Assembly (NCBI GenBank): GCA_032358255.1 | Contig: JAULBX010005998.1 | Coordinates: 1 to 64,000 of the forward strand | DNA length: 64,000 nt | Reading direction: 5' to 3' | DNA from: Heterotrichella gracilis | Lineage: Eukaryota > Sar > Xanthophyceae > Tribonematales > Xanthonemataceae | Part shown: positions 11,583 to 23,653 of the stretch, piece after piece | How the letters are laid out: each line of letters begins with the position of its first letter | How positions within the stretch are numbered: position 1 is the first letter of the stretch | Notes under the pieces: generated by a model | The model's input: only the letters and a program-made list of their open reading frames with translations | Told to the model about the DNA's origin: nothing | Databases searched by the model: none | Program-made: the position numbers and the translations under genes

Positions 11583-12987
11583 TCACCTGGTGTGGTTCCA
11601 CACATACTCCATCAGAAAGCGCTTTGAGTTGGTCTTGCCCGCGTGACTGGTGTCCACGCCATGCCCCCGGAAAAAGGCCTCCACTTCCGCATGGACTGAC
11701 TCTGGCCCCGTGCCCACGCAGCACACATGGAAGGCGTACCAGGCTGACCACACAGTAGGGTTGCCGCAGTAGCGCGGGAACTGGCCCTGGCCTATGTTGC
11801 CACAATAGAAGCACTTTGGGTTGGCAAACGCAATCTTTGGGAGCATGATGAAGTGATTGGATTGTTTGCGGGATCGCTGGTCCAGTATTTCACCAAACGC
11901 CGCCTGCTCCCATTTGGTTTTTGCAGATTTGCTGACGTCACCCCCTGGGAAAACCGCTGCCTGCCATGCTTTCAAAATATCAATGGACTCTGGCATGCTC
12001 CTGAAGAAGAGGATGCCTGTGTTGACGTCAGCAAACTGCACCTGCGGGTGCTTGTCAAACATGAGCCGCTCCACAGGATCGCAGCCGGTGGATGCCATGA
12101 GTGAGTAGGCCTCGAGCCGGCTGGCAAAGTAGTCAAAGGGCTGGCGGTACCACAGCACGTCCAAGTCGCTGTGCACCACACAACAATAAGTTAGTGCATG
12201 CGCAGCCTGGATTGCAACGGTGCATTCATCAAGGACGAAGAGTCAGCGATGAGAAGGGCATTGCCCTCCTGGTCTGTGAACCCTATCCGATCACTTACCT
12301 CACGCCATGCAAATCAGCGGCACAGGCAGAACAGTCATCAGCCGTGCACATGCCGTGCACCACATTCATATCGTACCACTGGCATCTCATTGAAGTATTT
12401 TTGGCAATCCCCTACCTGTGTAATACATCAAAGCCCAGCTGCACCAGCTCCCGCACCAGGATGATCTTGATGGCAACCACCTGGTGCCACTGGGGGCTCC
12501 ACAGCTCGCTGGCAGTCCCCGTGCCAACCGCCAGCTCCACGCCGCTCCACTGGATGCAGTTGTAGGGCATGGGGTGCCGCGACTGGCAGGCCTCCAGCGC
12601 TGGGCGGTCAAAGCAAAGGGCTATCACATGGGGGCTGAAGTCCCCACCACCGGCCCGCTTCACCGCCCTGAAGAAGGGTTCTGCTAGGGTTTTGTACACC
12701 GCCGCGTTGCCGTTGACCAGCATGAGCAGCTTGCGGTCGCCCCACATCTTGGCTGCGTCGTTGAAGGTGGCGCGCAGCTCAGAGGCGTGCGCCTGGCCAT
12801 CCTGCCATGGCAGAGCGCCCCATGGCGCGCCCTTGGTGCGCTGGGCGGGGTTCCCGGCGGCTCCCACGCCACCTCCGGCTGCTGCTGCCAGGATGAGGGC
12901 GAGGAGCGTGGTGTGTGGGAGCCACAACACTTGGCGTTTGGGAGGCAAGGGAGGCACAACCCTAGGCTGTGGCGCTCGAGACGGCAT
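11583..12987 (-). CDS. GT77-like nucleotide-diphospho-sugar transferase (GT77a), about 385 aa
   Basis: Two exons on the minus strand: 12416-12987 and 11583-12168, joined in phase 2 (CACAG|GTAGGG donor). I chose the ATG at 12987 because it gives a short basic head followed by a hydrophobic anchor (TTLLALILAAAAGGGVG), typical of a Golgi type II enzyme; an upstream in-frame start at 13164 would add an unlikely His/Ser-rich head. The splice restores LGFDVLHSDLDVLWYRQP, with the DxD motif at D192-D194. ADVNTGILFFRS follows at about 237-248, the pair of motifs expected of PF03407/GT77 proteins such as plant arabinosyltransferases RRA and XEG113. The donor sugar cannot be read from the sequence. The stop at 11583 overlaps a possible AG|GTGAGG donor, so a further 3' exon is not excluded. 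Confidence 0.78.
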
Positions 12988-14693
12988 GGCTGTCGGTGGC
13001 AGGTATGGTGGATACTGTCGGGGAGACTTGCTGGAATGGCTGTTATGTGGGCATTGTTGGATGGGCTGGCTTGTCAATGTTGTGTGCTGCCCTCTTGAAT
13101 GTGTCCAAGAGACCTGCATGCACCCAAAGTGCCAGTTGTTGGATGTTGAAGCGGCTCCAGACACCCCAGTCTCCGGCAGGGGTACGATGCGACACTGTGA
13201 AGCTCAGTCCCTACTTTCCAACCCACAGGTTGCAGAACCAAACAACTGCTCTGTCAGAAACGCAAAAAGTACTAGGCGTGGTAACAGTGTCTGTGTTTGT
13301 TGAGGTTGCTGTTCATACGGTCTGGTCTTAGAGAGTAGTCAGTAGTCTACAGAGTTTGGCCTGGGTATCTTCCTGGCTAAAGAGGAATAAATGGGGGGCA
13401 CGGGCCAACATACATGCGGCCGAATACAGGCTTCAAAATCCCTTTCTGCTAGAGCGACATTCACGCATTTCAACTGAAAAGTTTCACCCTTTCCTCAGTC
13501 CTCCTGCCAGGCACACTCACTGTTTGGCAACATGCTTTTTCGTGACTCGACGGCGCATGTTACCACAGCCCAGATGTCGTTTGTACATACACACAAGAAT
13601 TTTTCAGCTTTAACGTCAGCCTGCTGCACATTCGTTAAGTACAGGCTATGGCAGGAACCGCAACAATACTGGGCGACAACCAATGCATGCATGCATAACG
13701 ACCAATCGGTTCAAATGCATAACGAACAATGCATGCATGCATCAACCAGACTTAAATTCGAAGTCCACAGGCATTCTTTGTCCCGTAAATAAGGTCAAAC
13801 GCACATACTGCTATAGGGTCGGATAATGGCTACATATTTTCAATAAAGGACCCCCAGTTTTCGCCATCTGACCGGCCATAATCGTACCACATTCAGTTTT
13901 TGAGGGTTACTGTTGGCAGGGGTCAAAGTGCACCCGAATAGCAAGTTACCGCCTTTACTGTTCTTGAAGTACTTGTACAAGATCGCTTAGCCTTGCCTTC
14001 ACAAATTGGCGTTGCAACGAGGAGGCCAATCCATCTGGTCGCCACGAGGAAGCGACAACCGTTGATGATCAAGCACTGACACGGCTCTTTATAAACTGTC
14101 TTTGGCACGAGGTAATGCGTCTGGCGCAGTGCTGTGTATCTGATATGCCAGTGCATAGGAGTAGTGGGCGGGCACACCCTATGAGTAATACATTGAGGAC
14201 AGACACGGGATGGTAGTGAGGATCTGCTTCCAAGGTTTTCAGAGATCCTTGGTGATGGTTCGCCTTAAAAGTTTTGCTGCAGCTTGTGAGTCACCTTGAG
14301 GTGTTGCATGTTTTCCCCTGACGTTGTGGCCAGCAGCGAGCTGCTTGCATCCACAACCCCAAGCCTCAAAGCTATAGCTGGTCTCCTGGAGCCTTATAAG
14401 CAACACAGTAGATGACAATATTGGCGCCATAGTGTCCGTTAGCATGTAGCCTGCAGTCAAGCTTACGTTGCTTTGTTGTTACAGGTTTCCTCATGGCCAT
14501 TTTCGACAGTATGTCTTGTTATATCGCCATCCCCCCTAAAGGAGCCATCTGCTCTGGCACGCTATGAAAATGTGATCATAGCCATCACAGTTTCAGCCAG
14601 GTGGCGCTGACACTCCACTGGCCACCACCCGACACACCTTGATGCGCCAGAGTGCGCAGCCCTCCACAGCCGTTTGAATAGCCAGTGGGGCCC
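12988..14693. other. Divergent spacer between GT77a and GT8-DUF3431 A
   Basis: About 1.7 kb that should contain two promoters. No coding exon is supported; the long open frame on the plus strand at 12569-13303 is antisense to GT77a. Two CATGCATGCAT runs occur about 50 bases apart (13684-13697 and 13730-13742), the second with partly repeated flanks. Confidence 0.4.
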
Positions 14694-17600
14694 ATGGCGC
14701 GGGCCGAGCATGACACCCGCACTGTGCCTCGCTCCCTCCAGAATTTCCACCTTGCCATCCTCCTTGGGCTCTTGCTGTCGGGGGGCGTCGTTGCATGGCG
14801 GCTGCTGGGGGACAGCAAGCAGGTCATTGCCACTGAAGTGAGGCAGGTGGGCGCACGCGCTGTCAACCTGGAACCAGAACAGCAGCTAGACCAAGCTGGA
14901 CAGCAGCTAGATACAGCTGGACAGCAAAAAGCCACCCCTGGCCGGCAAGTAGACACCCCTGGTCAGCGAGTACCCACCCCTGGCCAGCAAGTAAGCACAC
15001 CTGGCCAGGTACAGCTGGCGTCACAAAAAGGCCTTCCAAGCCAAGCTCCGGGGCCTGCCATATTATCTGAGCAGGTGTTGCGGAGCAAGGTGAGGGTTTG
15101 CTGTGTGCTGTTTAGGGTTTAGGGTTGTTCATTGGGGCCGCTAGGTGCGGACTGGGTGTGTGCTGTAATAGTGCGGTGTGATGTGTCATTTCTGTAGGGT
15201 GAGTGCAAGGGGAATGAAGAGCTTGCATACGTACAGAACCTTGAATGTCTGTACTCACGCAATTGTAAGGTGCATATCGATCAGGCCTGGCTCACAGTCC
15301 CTGCGCTTACACGTGCTCTTAACACAATCAGTACCGGTGCCGTGGCGCTTACCTTCCCCTCCCCTAATCTTGCACATCCCCCCTTCTCTCACAGTCCCAT
15401 TGGCTGGATCTGCACCCCCCACCGCCCGCCTCCTGCCTGTCCTCGGATGAGAGCGGGGCCCTCCAGTGGGTGGCGGCTGACACCCCCCCACGCGTGGGGC
15501 GCACGGCGGTGGCCACGCTACTGTACAGCGTGGATGCCCTGCCACGTGAGTGTGGATGGGGTGGGGTGGGGTGGGGTGGGCACTGCTGTAGCTGTGGTTG
15601 GGGCTATGGCTGGTAGTGTGTGAGGGTGCAAGGACCATAAAGGCGCTGGTCGTGGCTCGGTGGGTTGGGCCCATTCGATGACACAAGGGAATGCAAGAAA
15701 AGGCTCGAATAAGTTGCACAGTAATTTGCAATAATACAATTTCAATGGCGCAGGCGTGTGAAGGTATGGTGCTGTCTAGTGTTCAAGGCTGTTGTGTTAT
15801 TCCAGCTGGCTGCTGGTACTGCACCACCAATACCTGCACCACAGCCCTTAGTTAGGGTATTGAAAATGCAACGTAACTTATATCTAGGGTTGAAGCACCT
15901 CTGCCACTCATCCAATTCCCCACCCTCCAGGTGTCCTTGCCACCCTTGAGAGCTGGCGCATGTTTCGCCCCCACCTGGCGCACCACGACTTTGTGGTACT
16001 GATGCTGCTGCCAGGGGTGGGGGGGTGGAAGGCGGCAGGACAGCTGCAGAGGAGGTAGGGAGTGAGGAGTGGGGCGACACACATGTGCACCCATATGCGC
16101 CCACATGGATGCACATGGGGAAAGATGAAGTATAGGCCAACATGGCTGCGCATTTACCAGGTTGCAGAGCAGTGAATACATGCCATTGTAGCACCCGACA
16201 GCCACATACTGTCGTTTCAATCAACTTTGTTACAGCACCAAGCTTGCAATTTCTCAGTCCCCTTCCAACCCCACCTCCACACTAACACCTACAACCACCC
16301 ACACCCCAGGGGCGCTGTCCTCAAATTCATCTATGGAGTGGGCCACCCCAAATCTGTGCCCGGCTGCGCGGGCGTGCCCTGGGGTGTGTGCATGACTAGA
16401 CTAAGGGTATGGCAAATGGAGGAGTATGACAGGGTGCTGTTTGTGGCACTGGGGTCAGTGGCGCTGCGGCCATTTGGGGAGCTGTTTCACCTGTGCGGGG
16501 ATGCGGCGGGGGCGGTTGGGATTGCAGAACGTTGGAACGCACCCGAGGGCATGATTATTGGAGGTAGGAGGATTTGTGGCGTGATGTGTCTCTTATCGTG
16601 CCTGCCTGGGACCAGTAACAACGTGCCTTGTGGTACCCAGTGCTCAAATGCATGGCAGCAAGATTGAGATGGGGCCGAGCGCACCTCACCTGGTAGTTGT
16701 GAGGGTGTCACCTTTTGTCACTTACTCACGTACCACCTTTGAGAAGCTCCCCTTTTGTCCCCTTGTCAACAATTCATGCTGTCTCGTGTCCGTTCATCGC
16801 ACAGCAATGCCCTCCCAACCATATCCACGCTTGAATGGCCAACATGTACCCCACCCATCCCTCCCCCACAGATGTGTTCCTCGCCACCCCCTCCCCCTCC
16901 ACCTACCTCTCCCTCACCGTAACCCTGTCAGCTGCAAACTTCAGCCACCTGCAACTGGCGGATAATGCACTCATCACTCAGGTGCTGGACCAAGGGGGCC
17001 GGCTGTGGCGGCAGGGGGCGACATCCGCCCTGTGCGCGGGCTGCAACACCAAAGGGTGTGAGGGATGCAGGAAGCACTACGAGTAGGTGGAGCCCTGGCT
17101 GGGGATAGTGATCACTCTCAAATGTCTGGAAGGATATGCCCAGTGCTTTCATGTGGTTAGAGGGGAGCCTGTCAGCCGCACTGCACAATCTTCATGATCT
17201 AATTGTCACCAAAATTCTCCCAATAATGAAAAGTACGAATAGACTCAGCCTTTTTTAATTGTTTTTTCTAAATGAGGACTACAGGCAGTGTGCATCAGCG
17301 GCCCCCCTCCCCCCTCTTCCCTGCACCTGACCACCAACCCCCTCTACCCCTCCCTGTCACCCCAGGTCCCAGCCCGCCTCCCTGCGTGCGCGCGCCCCCC
17401 TTGCGGTGTACGACCACAACCTGCAGGGGATGACACCGGAGGAGGTCATGCGCACAGTCATGGCCAGCAGAGCATACTTTCTAGTGCCAACGGGGCCGCC
17501 CGCTAAGGGTGGGGGCATCGGGTCTCGAGCAGTGAATGCAGTGATTTTGCAGCTTGGCGGCAACGGAAAGGTACGTTTGGGCCATGCGGTTTGAGATGTA

Positions 17601-18893
17601 GGTCAGGTATGCGGCGTGGAGAATGGCAATTATGGTACTGCTCATGTGATGAGACAAGTGCAAAACGGTTTCTTCACTGTGGGTCGCTCTCAAGTGACGA
17701 TTAGTTCATATTTTTTCATAATGGTCATGATGAATATGAAGGATGTCAGATTTGTGGTGTGATGGTCAGCTTGAACGCAATGTTGACTCCTACCCACATG
17801 GCCACCTGGCAACCCAGTCATGTGATCTCTCCCCCTTTGAATGCCATTGCAATTGACTGCAACCACGGGATTGACAGCAACCATCACCGATATCTGCCCA
17901 CCTGGAGCACCCATGCATGCCTCCCTCCCTCAGGTGGCGACCCCACAGAATGACACCGCCATGCTGCGAGACATGGAGGCTCAGGTTCAGGACCTCATTG
18001 CATCGGAGCTGCGGCAGGGGTATGTCCCACCCTTTCTACCAGCGCCCACCAATTACACCAACACCACAACAGCCGCCAGTAGCAGCTGTTTCCCCCCGCC
18101 AGTAGCAGTCATCCTGCCACGCGCGGTGGTGCCAGAGGCGACTGAGTCCTTCCTGGGCCTCAACATCCCTGTGTACGTGTGCAACCCCGAGTCCACCACC
18201 TGCAAGACCGGACCCACTGCTGTTGGCCGGGAGGCGGGTGCCTACCTGTCCTTCATCATCAACAACTACCACTGCCTGCCTGACATGATGATCTTCATCC
18301 ACGGCCACATGGCCCCCACGTGGCACCAGGAGGCGCACCTGGACACCATCATGGCAAACACATGCTTCAAGACGGAATACAAGAACTTCAACGTGCTGCT
18401 GAACCAGGACTGGAGGTTTTTTGGCAAGAAGATGCCGCAATATCTGCTGAAACGTTCCAAGCAGATGGCTGACACGAAAACAGCTGCCTTTGATCAATGG
18501 ATTAGCAAGTTCATGGGTCCTGAACCGCCTAAATTCCAGGGGCCATGCTGCGCCCAGTTCATGGTGCGGCGGGAGCGGGTGGTGGCCAGGCCTCTGGAGC
18601 TTTACCAAGCTGCGCTTGACTACGTCATGGCCAAAGGGCATGATGCTACCGTGGTGATGGAGGTTATGTGGCAGACCATCATGGGCGAGCCTGTGTTCAT
18701 GTTTCCAGAGATGCTGGTGGAGAAGTATTACAATGATGTGAGAAATTTTCCCGTGAAGATCCCAGGGCCTAAGCTCAAGGCATACCGGGAAGGGGGGTGC
18801 AACAGGGATACCTTGGGGCTTGTGAACTATATACGAACCTTGAACACAACCTGGCAGTTTTTCAACCCAAGCATAATAGCCACTGGCAGTTGA
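14694..18893 (+). CDS. GT8-like / DUF3431 fusion protein A, type II membrane protein, about 766 aa
   Basis: Seven exons: 14694-15089, 15395-15545, 15931-16054, 16310-16563, 16872-17082, 17366-17570, 17934-18893. All phases agree and the exon structure matches paralogue B. The ATG at 14694 aligns with B (MAR...); an anchor (LAILLGLLLSGGVVAW) follows. Residues about 62-103 are six 7-residue repeats (QQLDTAG, RQVDTPG type). Exons 2-6 form a GT8/glycogenin-like domain: VGRTAVATLLYS, LRVWQMEEYDRVLFVALG, then GDVFLATPSPSTYLSL. The DxD expected after YDRVLF is replaced by A270-L271-G272, so metal and nucleotide-sugar binding is doubtful. The last exon is DUF3431-like: YLSFIINNYHCLPD, IFIHGHMAPTWHQEAHLD, CCAQFMVRRERVVARP. 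Predicted Golgi lumen; the reaction is unknown. Confidence 0.83.
14878..15008 (+). repeat. 21-bp minisatellite coding for a Gln/Pro/Thr stalk
   Basis: Six tandem 21-bp units in exon 1 of fusion protein A encode 7-residue repeats with consensus QQ(L/V)DT(P/A)G. Paralogue B has no such array at the same place. TPG-rich repeats could be O-glycosylated; this is inference. Confidence 0.7.
15554..15582. repeat. GGGGT pentanucleotide repeat in intron
   Basis: About four to five tandem GTGGG units just after the exon 2 donor of fusion protein A. Simple-sequence repeat, no inferred role. Confidence 0.6.
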
Positions 18894-19815
18894 ACTTATT
18901 CAGTGGGGTTTAAACGGCAGTGCAGCTCAGTTGGTGGGCAACTCGAATGGAACAGCCACATGATTAACGTTATCTGATTCCTCAATTTAGTGCATACAGT
19001 ATTATAGCGAAAGTTATTAATTGTGACCCAGGACCAAATCAAGCACATCGAAAGTAGATCATCTAGCATCATGCAGGTCACATTGAATGATTGAAACGCC
19101 TTATATTCATATGAAGCATGACTCCTGAGTCACTGCTAGTTCATTAAAACTGGTGTATCACAAGTATATAGATTCCACCCAGGCATATAAGCGAGTTCCA
19201 AATGCCTGGGGCATGCAAGACAGCCATACGCCTTTGGCTTGGCCATGTCTGATCCTGGATACCAATCTGTTGGTGCAGACATGTCAGAAATGCGCAGCTG
19301 CTCCTCAGACGGCATGTCGCATGCCCCTTCTGCACACTGCAACGTGTCGCAGCTGACGCAGCGTGCAAGGTAGATATGGCTAACCCATCCATTGTTGTTC
19401 AAAATTGAATTGTCGCCGTTGCTGGGCCACTGACCATCCAGAATGTGTGCTGGCGCTGTGCCTACCTCTTCATAATACTCGTTTGTCAAAAGTCCATCCA
19501 AACCATTAGAGTATCCTACTGCTCCCAGGGTAGGGATGCGGGGACGCGCTATCCACCCATTTGCTGAGCAGTTCATGCATCCAACCTGCGCAGCAATATA
19601 AAGGCATTCACTGACAGCTGTCTAGTCAAAGGCAGCTCGGGTGGCAGAATCAGATATGCTGCTCGGTTATTATTATACATGCATGGTAATGCCATCTATG
19701 TCCGTAGCAAAATAGTGCTGCGGGTCAGGCAAGTGTTTGCAGGGGTTCAAATTAAACATCCTTGTGGTCTTCAGACATGTTGACAATGTTTGAACACCAA
19801 AACATGCAAAGCGTG

Positions 19816-19842
19816 ATAACCATGGCACTGTGCCATGGTTAT
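19816..19842. repeat. Perfect 27-bp palindrome
   Basis: ATAACCATGGCAC is followed, after one base, by its exact reverse complement. It lies in the E4-E5 intron of CRP-3 and could form a cruciform or RNA hairpin. No partner element was recognised. Confidence 0.6.
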
Positions 19843-22800
19843 GTGACAGGCAAAGACACCAACTTGAAGCAATGGACTTCTAAGAACAGTAATGTTGCAG
19901 CCAGGCTGGCCAGATGATTAGCGCTTTGTCACTTGGTTGTGCAAAGAGGAATACTTCATTCCCTTAATGTACTTACCATTGAAGTTCAATAAAATGTCCA
20001 GCACCCAAGCGTCCAAGATGAAATATTAATGCACCTGAAGGGGCAAGTACCTGCTCTTGCTGTCTAACCTGCTATTTGGGCGCCCGCAGCGCTGCTTCCT
20101 TACATTTTAACAGGTCCCCCTCTGTTTCACTTTAGACCCTGTTTACCTTCATCTGCAATATCTGCTGTGGTGCATGACAACAAGGCTGCTCACCTGCATG
20201 TCGCCCAGTCTAGCAGGCTCCCCATCCTGCTTGTCAATTACCTCGCTCACCCCTTGGCACCCATCTGCTGAGGGGCACATGAAGCCATCTTCACAGCTCA
20301 CACATCGATACACAGTGCCATCGCTGGACGCGTGCTCGCTGGGTTCACGCACATGCCCCTCTGGGCACAGCTGGCAGCCCGTGGTGGGTGAACAACTGTC
20401 AGGGGGGCACCTCAGGTCCTCGCAATCATAGCAGCGCATGGGGCCTGGGCCGCTGAGGGTGGTGAATTGCAATGGGCCTATGTGGAAGGGCGGGCAGGAT
20501 TTGCAGCCTCCTGGGAAGCCTGGAAAGCTGCCACGTTGCACTGGATCATTTTCCCATAAGAGTCCTGCAACATCAAAGAAACAGTTGCTGGGTTCGGAGT
20601 CCCCGCAGGGCCTTAGGGCAAATCTAAACTGTGGCGGGGAGGTCCCGTGCCCCGCCACAGCTTACATTCCAGGGTTTAGGGTTACCCCTGCATAGCTATA
20701 TATTGCCCCTGCAGGGGTTTAGGATTTAAGGTTGCATACCGTCCCCACAATTCAGGGACCGGGGTGTAGGATGAACCCTTGCAGGGCTCTAGGCTTAAGG
20801 CTGCACGGGTCCACAGCTTTATATTTAGTACATGCTAGTTTCACAATTAGTGTTTTATGGAAGCATCTATTAATAAACTGGGAACTGTGACTCTGTCCTA
20901 TACATTCAAAAAACTTCACTCAGAGGATAAATCACGAGTGATTAAATAGGACATTGTTTGTATTGTGTCCGACCATTGTCCAATACAGCCATTGCATCTT
21001 GCTAAAGCACACTGTCAGTACAATACGTGTTGCAAGTAGGTCAGGGTTTTGACTATGGCACGAATACACCCACTTGATGACATGCACTCAACTCCCAATT
21101 GCGTCATGTGCAGAGCACACACATACCTTGTTGGCTCACTGCACTAAATATTGGGCGCCATGCATGGGACTCCATTCCAAGTATGGGATGTTGAAATGGT
21201 TCTTCAAAATGTTGGAGGGGTGGGCTCTCACCTGGCACCTGCCGATCGTGACACTCCCCCTCAGCGCACAGCAGGTCGCCACACACCACTGCGCAGCTGC
21301 CCTGATAAGGCCACATGAAAGTAGAGTATGCCATCAATTCATCGTCAGTCCCAGTAACCCATTCACCATTGAATGCAACGTCATCAGATGTCAAAACCCT
21401 TCCCTCGGGACAGCCAACGCATCCCAGGAATGGCTGACAAGCAGAGATTAGGCTGCTATTGCCTTTGACTGCCAATCTGGTGGTGTTGAGGTATGCGTTA
21501 TCAGCTACATCCACAAGCACACCGCTGACTTGAGCATGGACGAGTTGCAACTCACGCAGGGTTGCACCCCTGACGGTGACCAACTTCCACCCTCAAAATA
21601 CAAAAGGTCTAGCGTTGGAATGGCATCATCAGGGCAGGCAGCTGCATCCTCCTTGGAAATGCACTGTGAGAAACCTCCCATGTTTGACCCTCGACTAGGT
21701 GGGCTAAATGACAGCATGCCGTTGGCAGCACACTCCACACAAATGCCTGCGTCATCGTCTGCACAGCGTACACAGCGTGCTGCAACGGCGCCGCCGGGAT
21801 AAGACCCAACACCCTGGTTCACAATAGGATCGCAGCTGCCGGAGGCAATGCAGGTAAAACTGAACCCCTCAGCTGTCGAATCAACATAGGGGGGCAGGTA
21901 GCCTGGCCCACACCCTGCGCACAGCCTGGCACCCCCCTCCCCCTCCAGGCACAGCGAGCAGCCGGTGAAAGTGGTGTTGAGCGGGTCACAGGGGACCTGC
22001 AAAGAGGAAGGAGACATACGCATCAACGTGGTACGTATATGCTTGCATGCACAAGCAGAGCCCATGGCCAGGCCATGCCATGATGGGTACCATGTGGGTT
22101 CTATTGGGCCACATATTCGCTATTGGTTGCAGAATGCTGGGTGAACGCTGTACATACTTATATACATGCCATTCCTGCTGAGCTAGAGCAACCACACACC
22201 TAGGGAGGATATCTGCTCGCACGTGGGACATGCTGTGTTTAAAGCAATCCATGGCTTGCCAATTACAGGATGTAGGCCTACGTGGAAGGCAAGGCATGGG
22301 AAAGGTGTTGCTTTGCATGGACATACCTGCTTTAAGCAGGGCCCTGCATAGCCCTTGAGTTGCGGGCCGTACATTATGTCATGTTCGGTCAGGTTGAACT
22401 CCGCTGCCAGCTTGTAGTTTAGAGCACATCTGAGGCACACACCATTGGGGCCTGCACAATTGGGCACACTCCATTACTGGACCCCAAATTGTTCAGACAC
22501 CAGCAGCCAATAGCATAGGTAAGGGATGTTTGTGCCATGCTGTGTGGAATCTGGTCGTTTGGCAGTGCAATGAATTGAACGCCCCTGAAGCTACGAAACC
22601 ATGTTTAACATGGTGACATTTGCTTACATGTTGAAGGCACGGATGGCCCTGTCATACAGATCATCAGATGAATGCACACTTATGCCCTTGTGTGTGCATG
22701 CAAAATCTAACCCTACACTCCAGAGGCTGAGACTCAACCCTGCACAGCACCCTTGCTGATTCGGAAGTATAGGGCCCTGGTGCACGCTCCCAGATACCAT

Positions 22801-22925
22801 ATCCTAAACCCTCAGCCATAAACTGAAACACAATTTCTCAGCTGTGATGGAACCCCAAGTGGGAATCAATGGATTCAACTTCAGGCTGAAATGAGTAGAT
22901 AGGGCTCTGGGTGTTTGGTGGCCAG

Positions 22926-22963
22926 TGCACAGGGTTTAGGGTTCAGGGTTTAGGGTTTAGGGT
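22926..22963. repeat. Interstitial TTTAGGG repeats
   Basis: About five plant-type telomere units, one variant (TTCAGGG), in the E1-E2 intron of CRP-3. Shorter one- to two-unit copies lie near 4182-4200, 15110-15124, 28720-28730, 40266-40280 and 62490-62506. This is the main base-level hint of a Viridiplantae genome. Confidence 0.8.
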
Positions 22964-23653
22964 GTTTGGTGGTCAGGGCACTGACTTGTGGATTCGCAGG
23001 CAGTGCCACTGGGTACTGCTACCGGTCCACGTGCTGCCAGGTTGAAAGTGGAATTATCCGCAGCATCGGCTTGCGAGTGGTGGGCAAGGAATGTGGCGTT
23101 GTGGTGTGCTGGCTGGCTGTGTGTTTGCTGCATGAGGCGGCGGTACTGGTCGTGGCTTTGGCTAGCCTGCAGGTCACTGGTCGGTGCGGCACAGTGCCCT
23201 TTGGTGCAGGACAATGCTGCAGCACCACAACACAGCACAATGGTTGGTAGGTACGTAGGAGCATGATGAATAAAACTGTGTGCATCGTCGGGGGAACCAT
23301 TGAGCTTATTGGCCTTGGATTGTATTACAGGCTGGGTAATTCAGAGCAAGTTGCAGTAATGTACACCAGCAATACAATTTCACACCGGCCGGATTTTACT
23401 GTACATTAAATTTAGATATTTGGATCAGTTGCTACAGCACCCACAGCAGCGCATCCACGGGTTGTTTCTGTTGACCCGCATGCATGCATGCATATGCCAC
23501 TGCGGGGGATGGCTGTTCTGGGTTGCCTCTGCAAATCTTTGAGAACACTGCATGTGGTCCTCATAACTTATTCTAGCCAAGACCTATGTAAGCAGCCCTT
23601 GACATACCGCAGTATAGCAGGACTACCGCCAACAGGTTCCGTGACGTCGCCAT

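Larger units (their letters stand above)
19136..23653 (-). pseudogene. CRP-3, cysteine-rich secreted protein gene with a frameshift in E3
   Basis: Six exons on the minus strand: E0 23608-23653, E1 22986-23216, E2 22327-22451, E3 21232-21996, E4 20194-20564, E5 19136-19585. E0 reads MATSRNLLAVVLLYC and joins ALSCTKG of E1 to make a clear signal peptide. E1, E2, E4 and E5 are open with the family phases. E3 is 765 bp, one base short of the required 3n+1: a single-base loss near 21525-21533, in the CNSSMLGCSG motif, moves the frame, and the upstream frame stops 13 codons later. The downstream half of E3 is still well conserved, so either decay is recent or this is a sequencing or assembly error. 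The last base of E1 is A instead of G, leaving the GT donor intact. Confidence 0.72.

Noticed and set aside
12569-13303. 244-codon plus-strand open frame
   Set aside because: Antisense to GT77a exon 1; no domain signal and explained by the GC-rich sense codons.
18036-18641. 201-codon minus-strand open frame, repeated antisense to paralogue B
   Set aside because: Shadow of the conserved DUF3431 exon; His/Val-rich with no domain signal.
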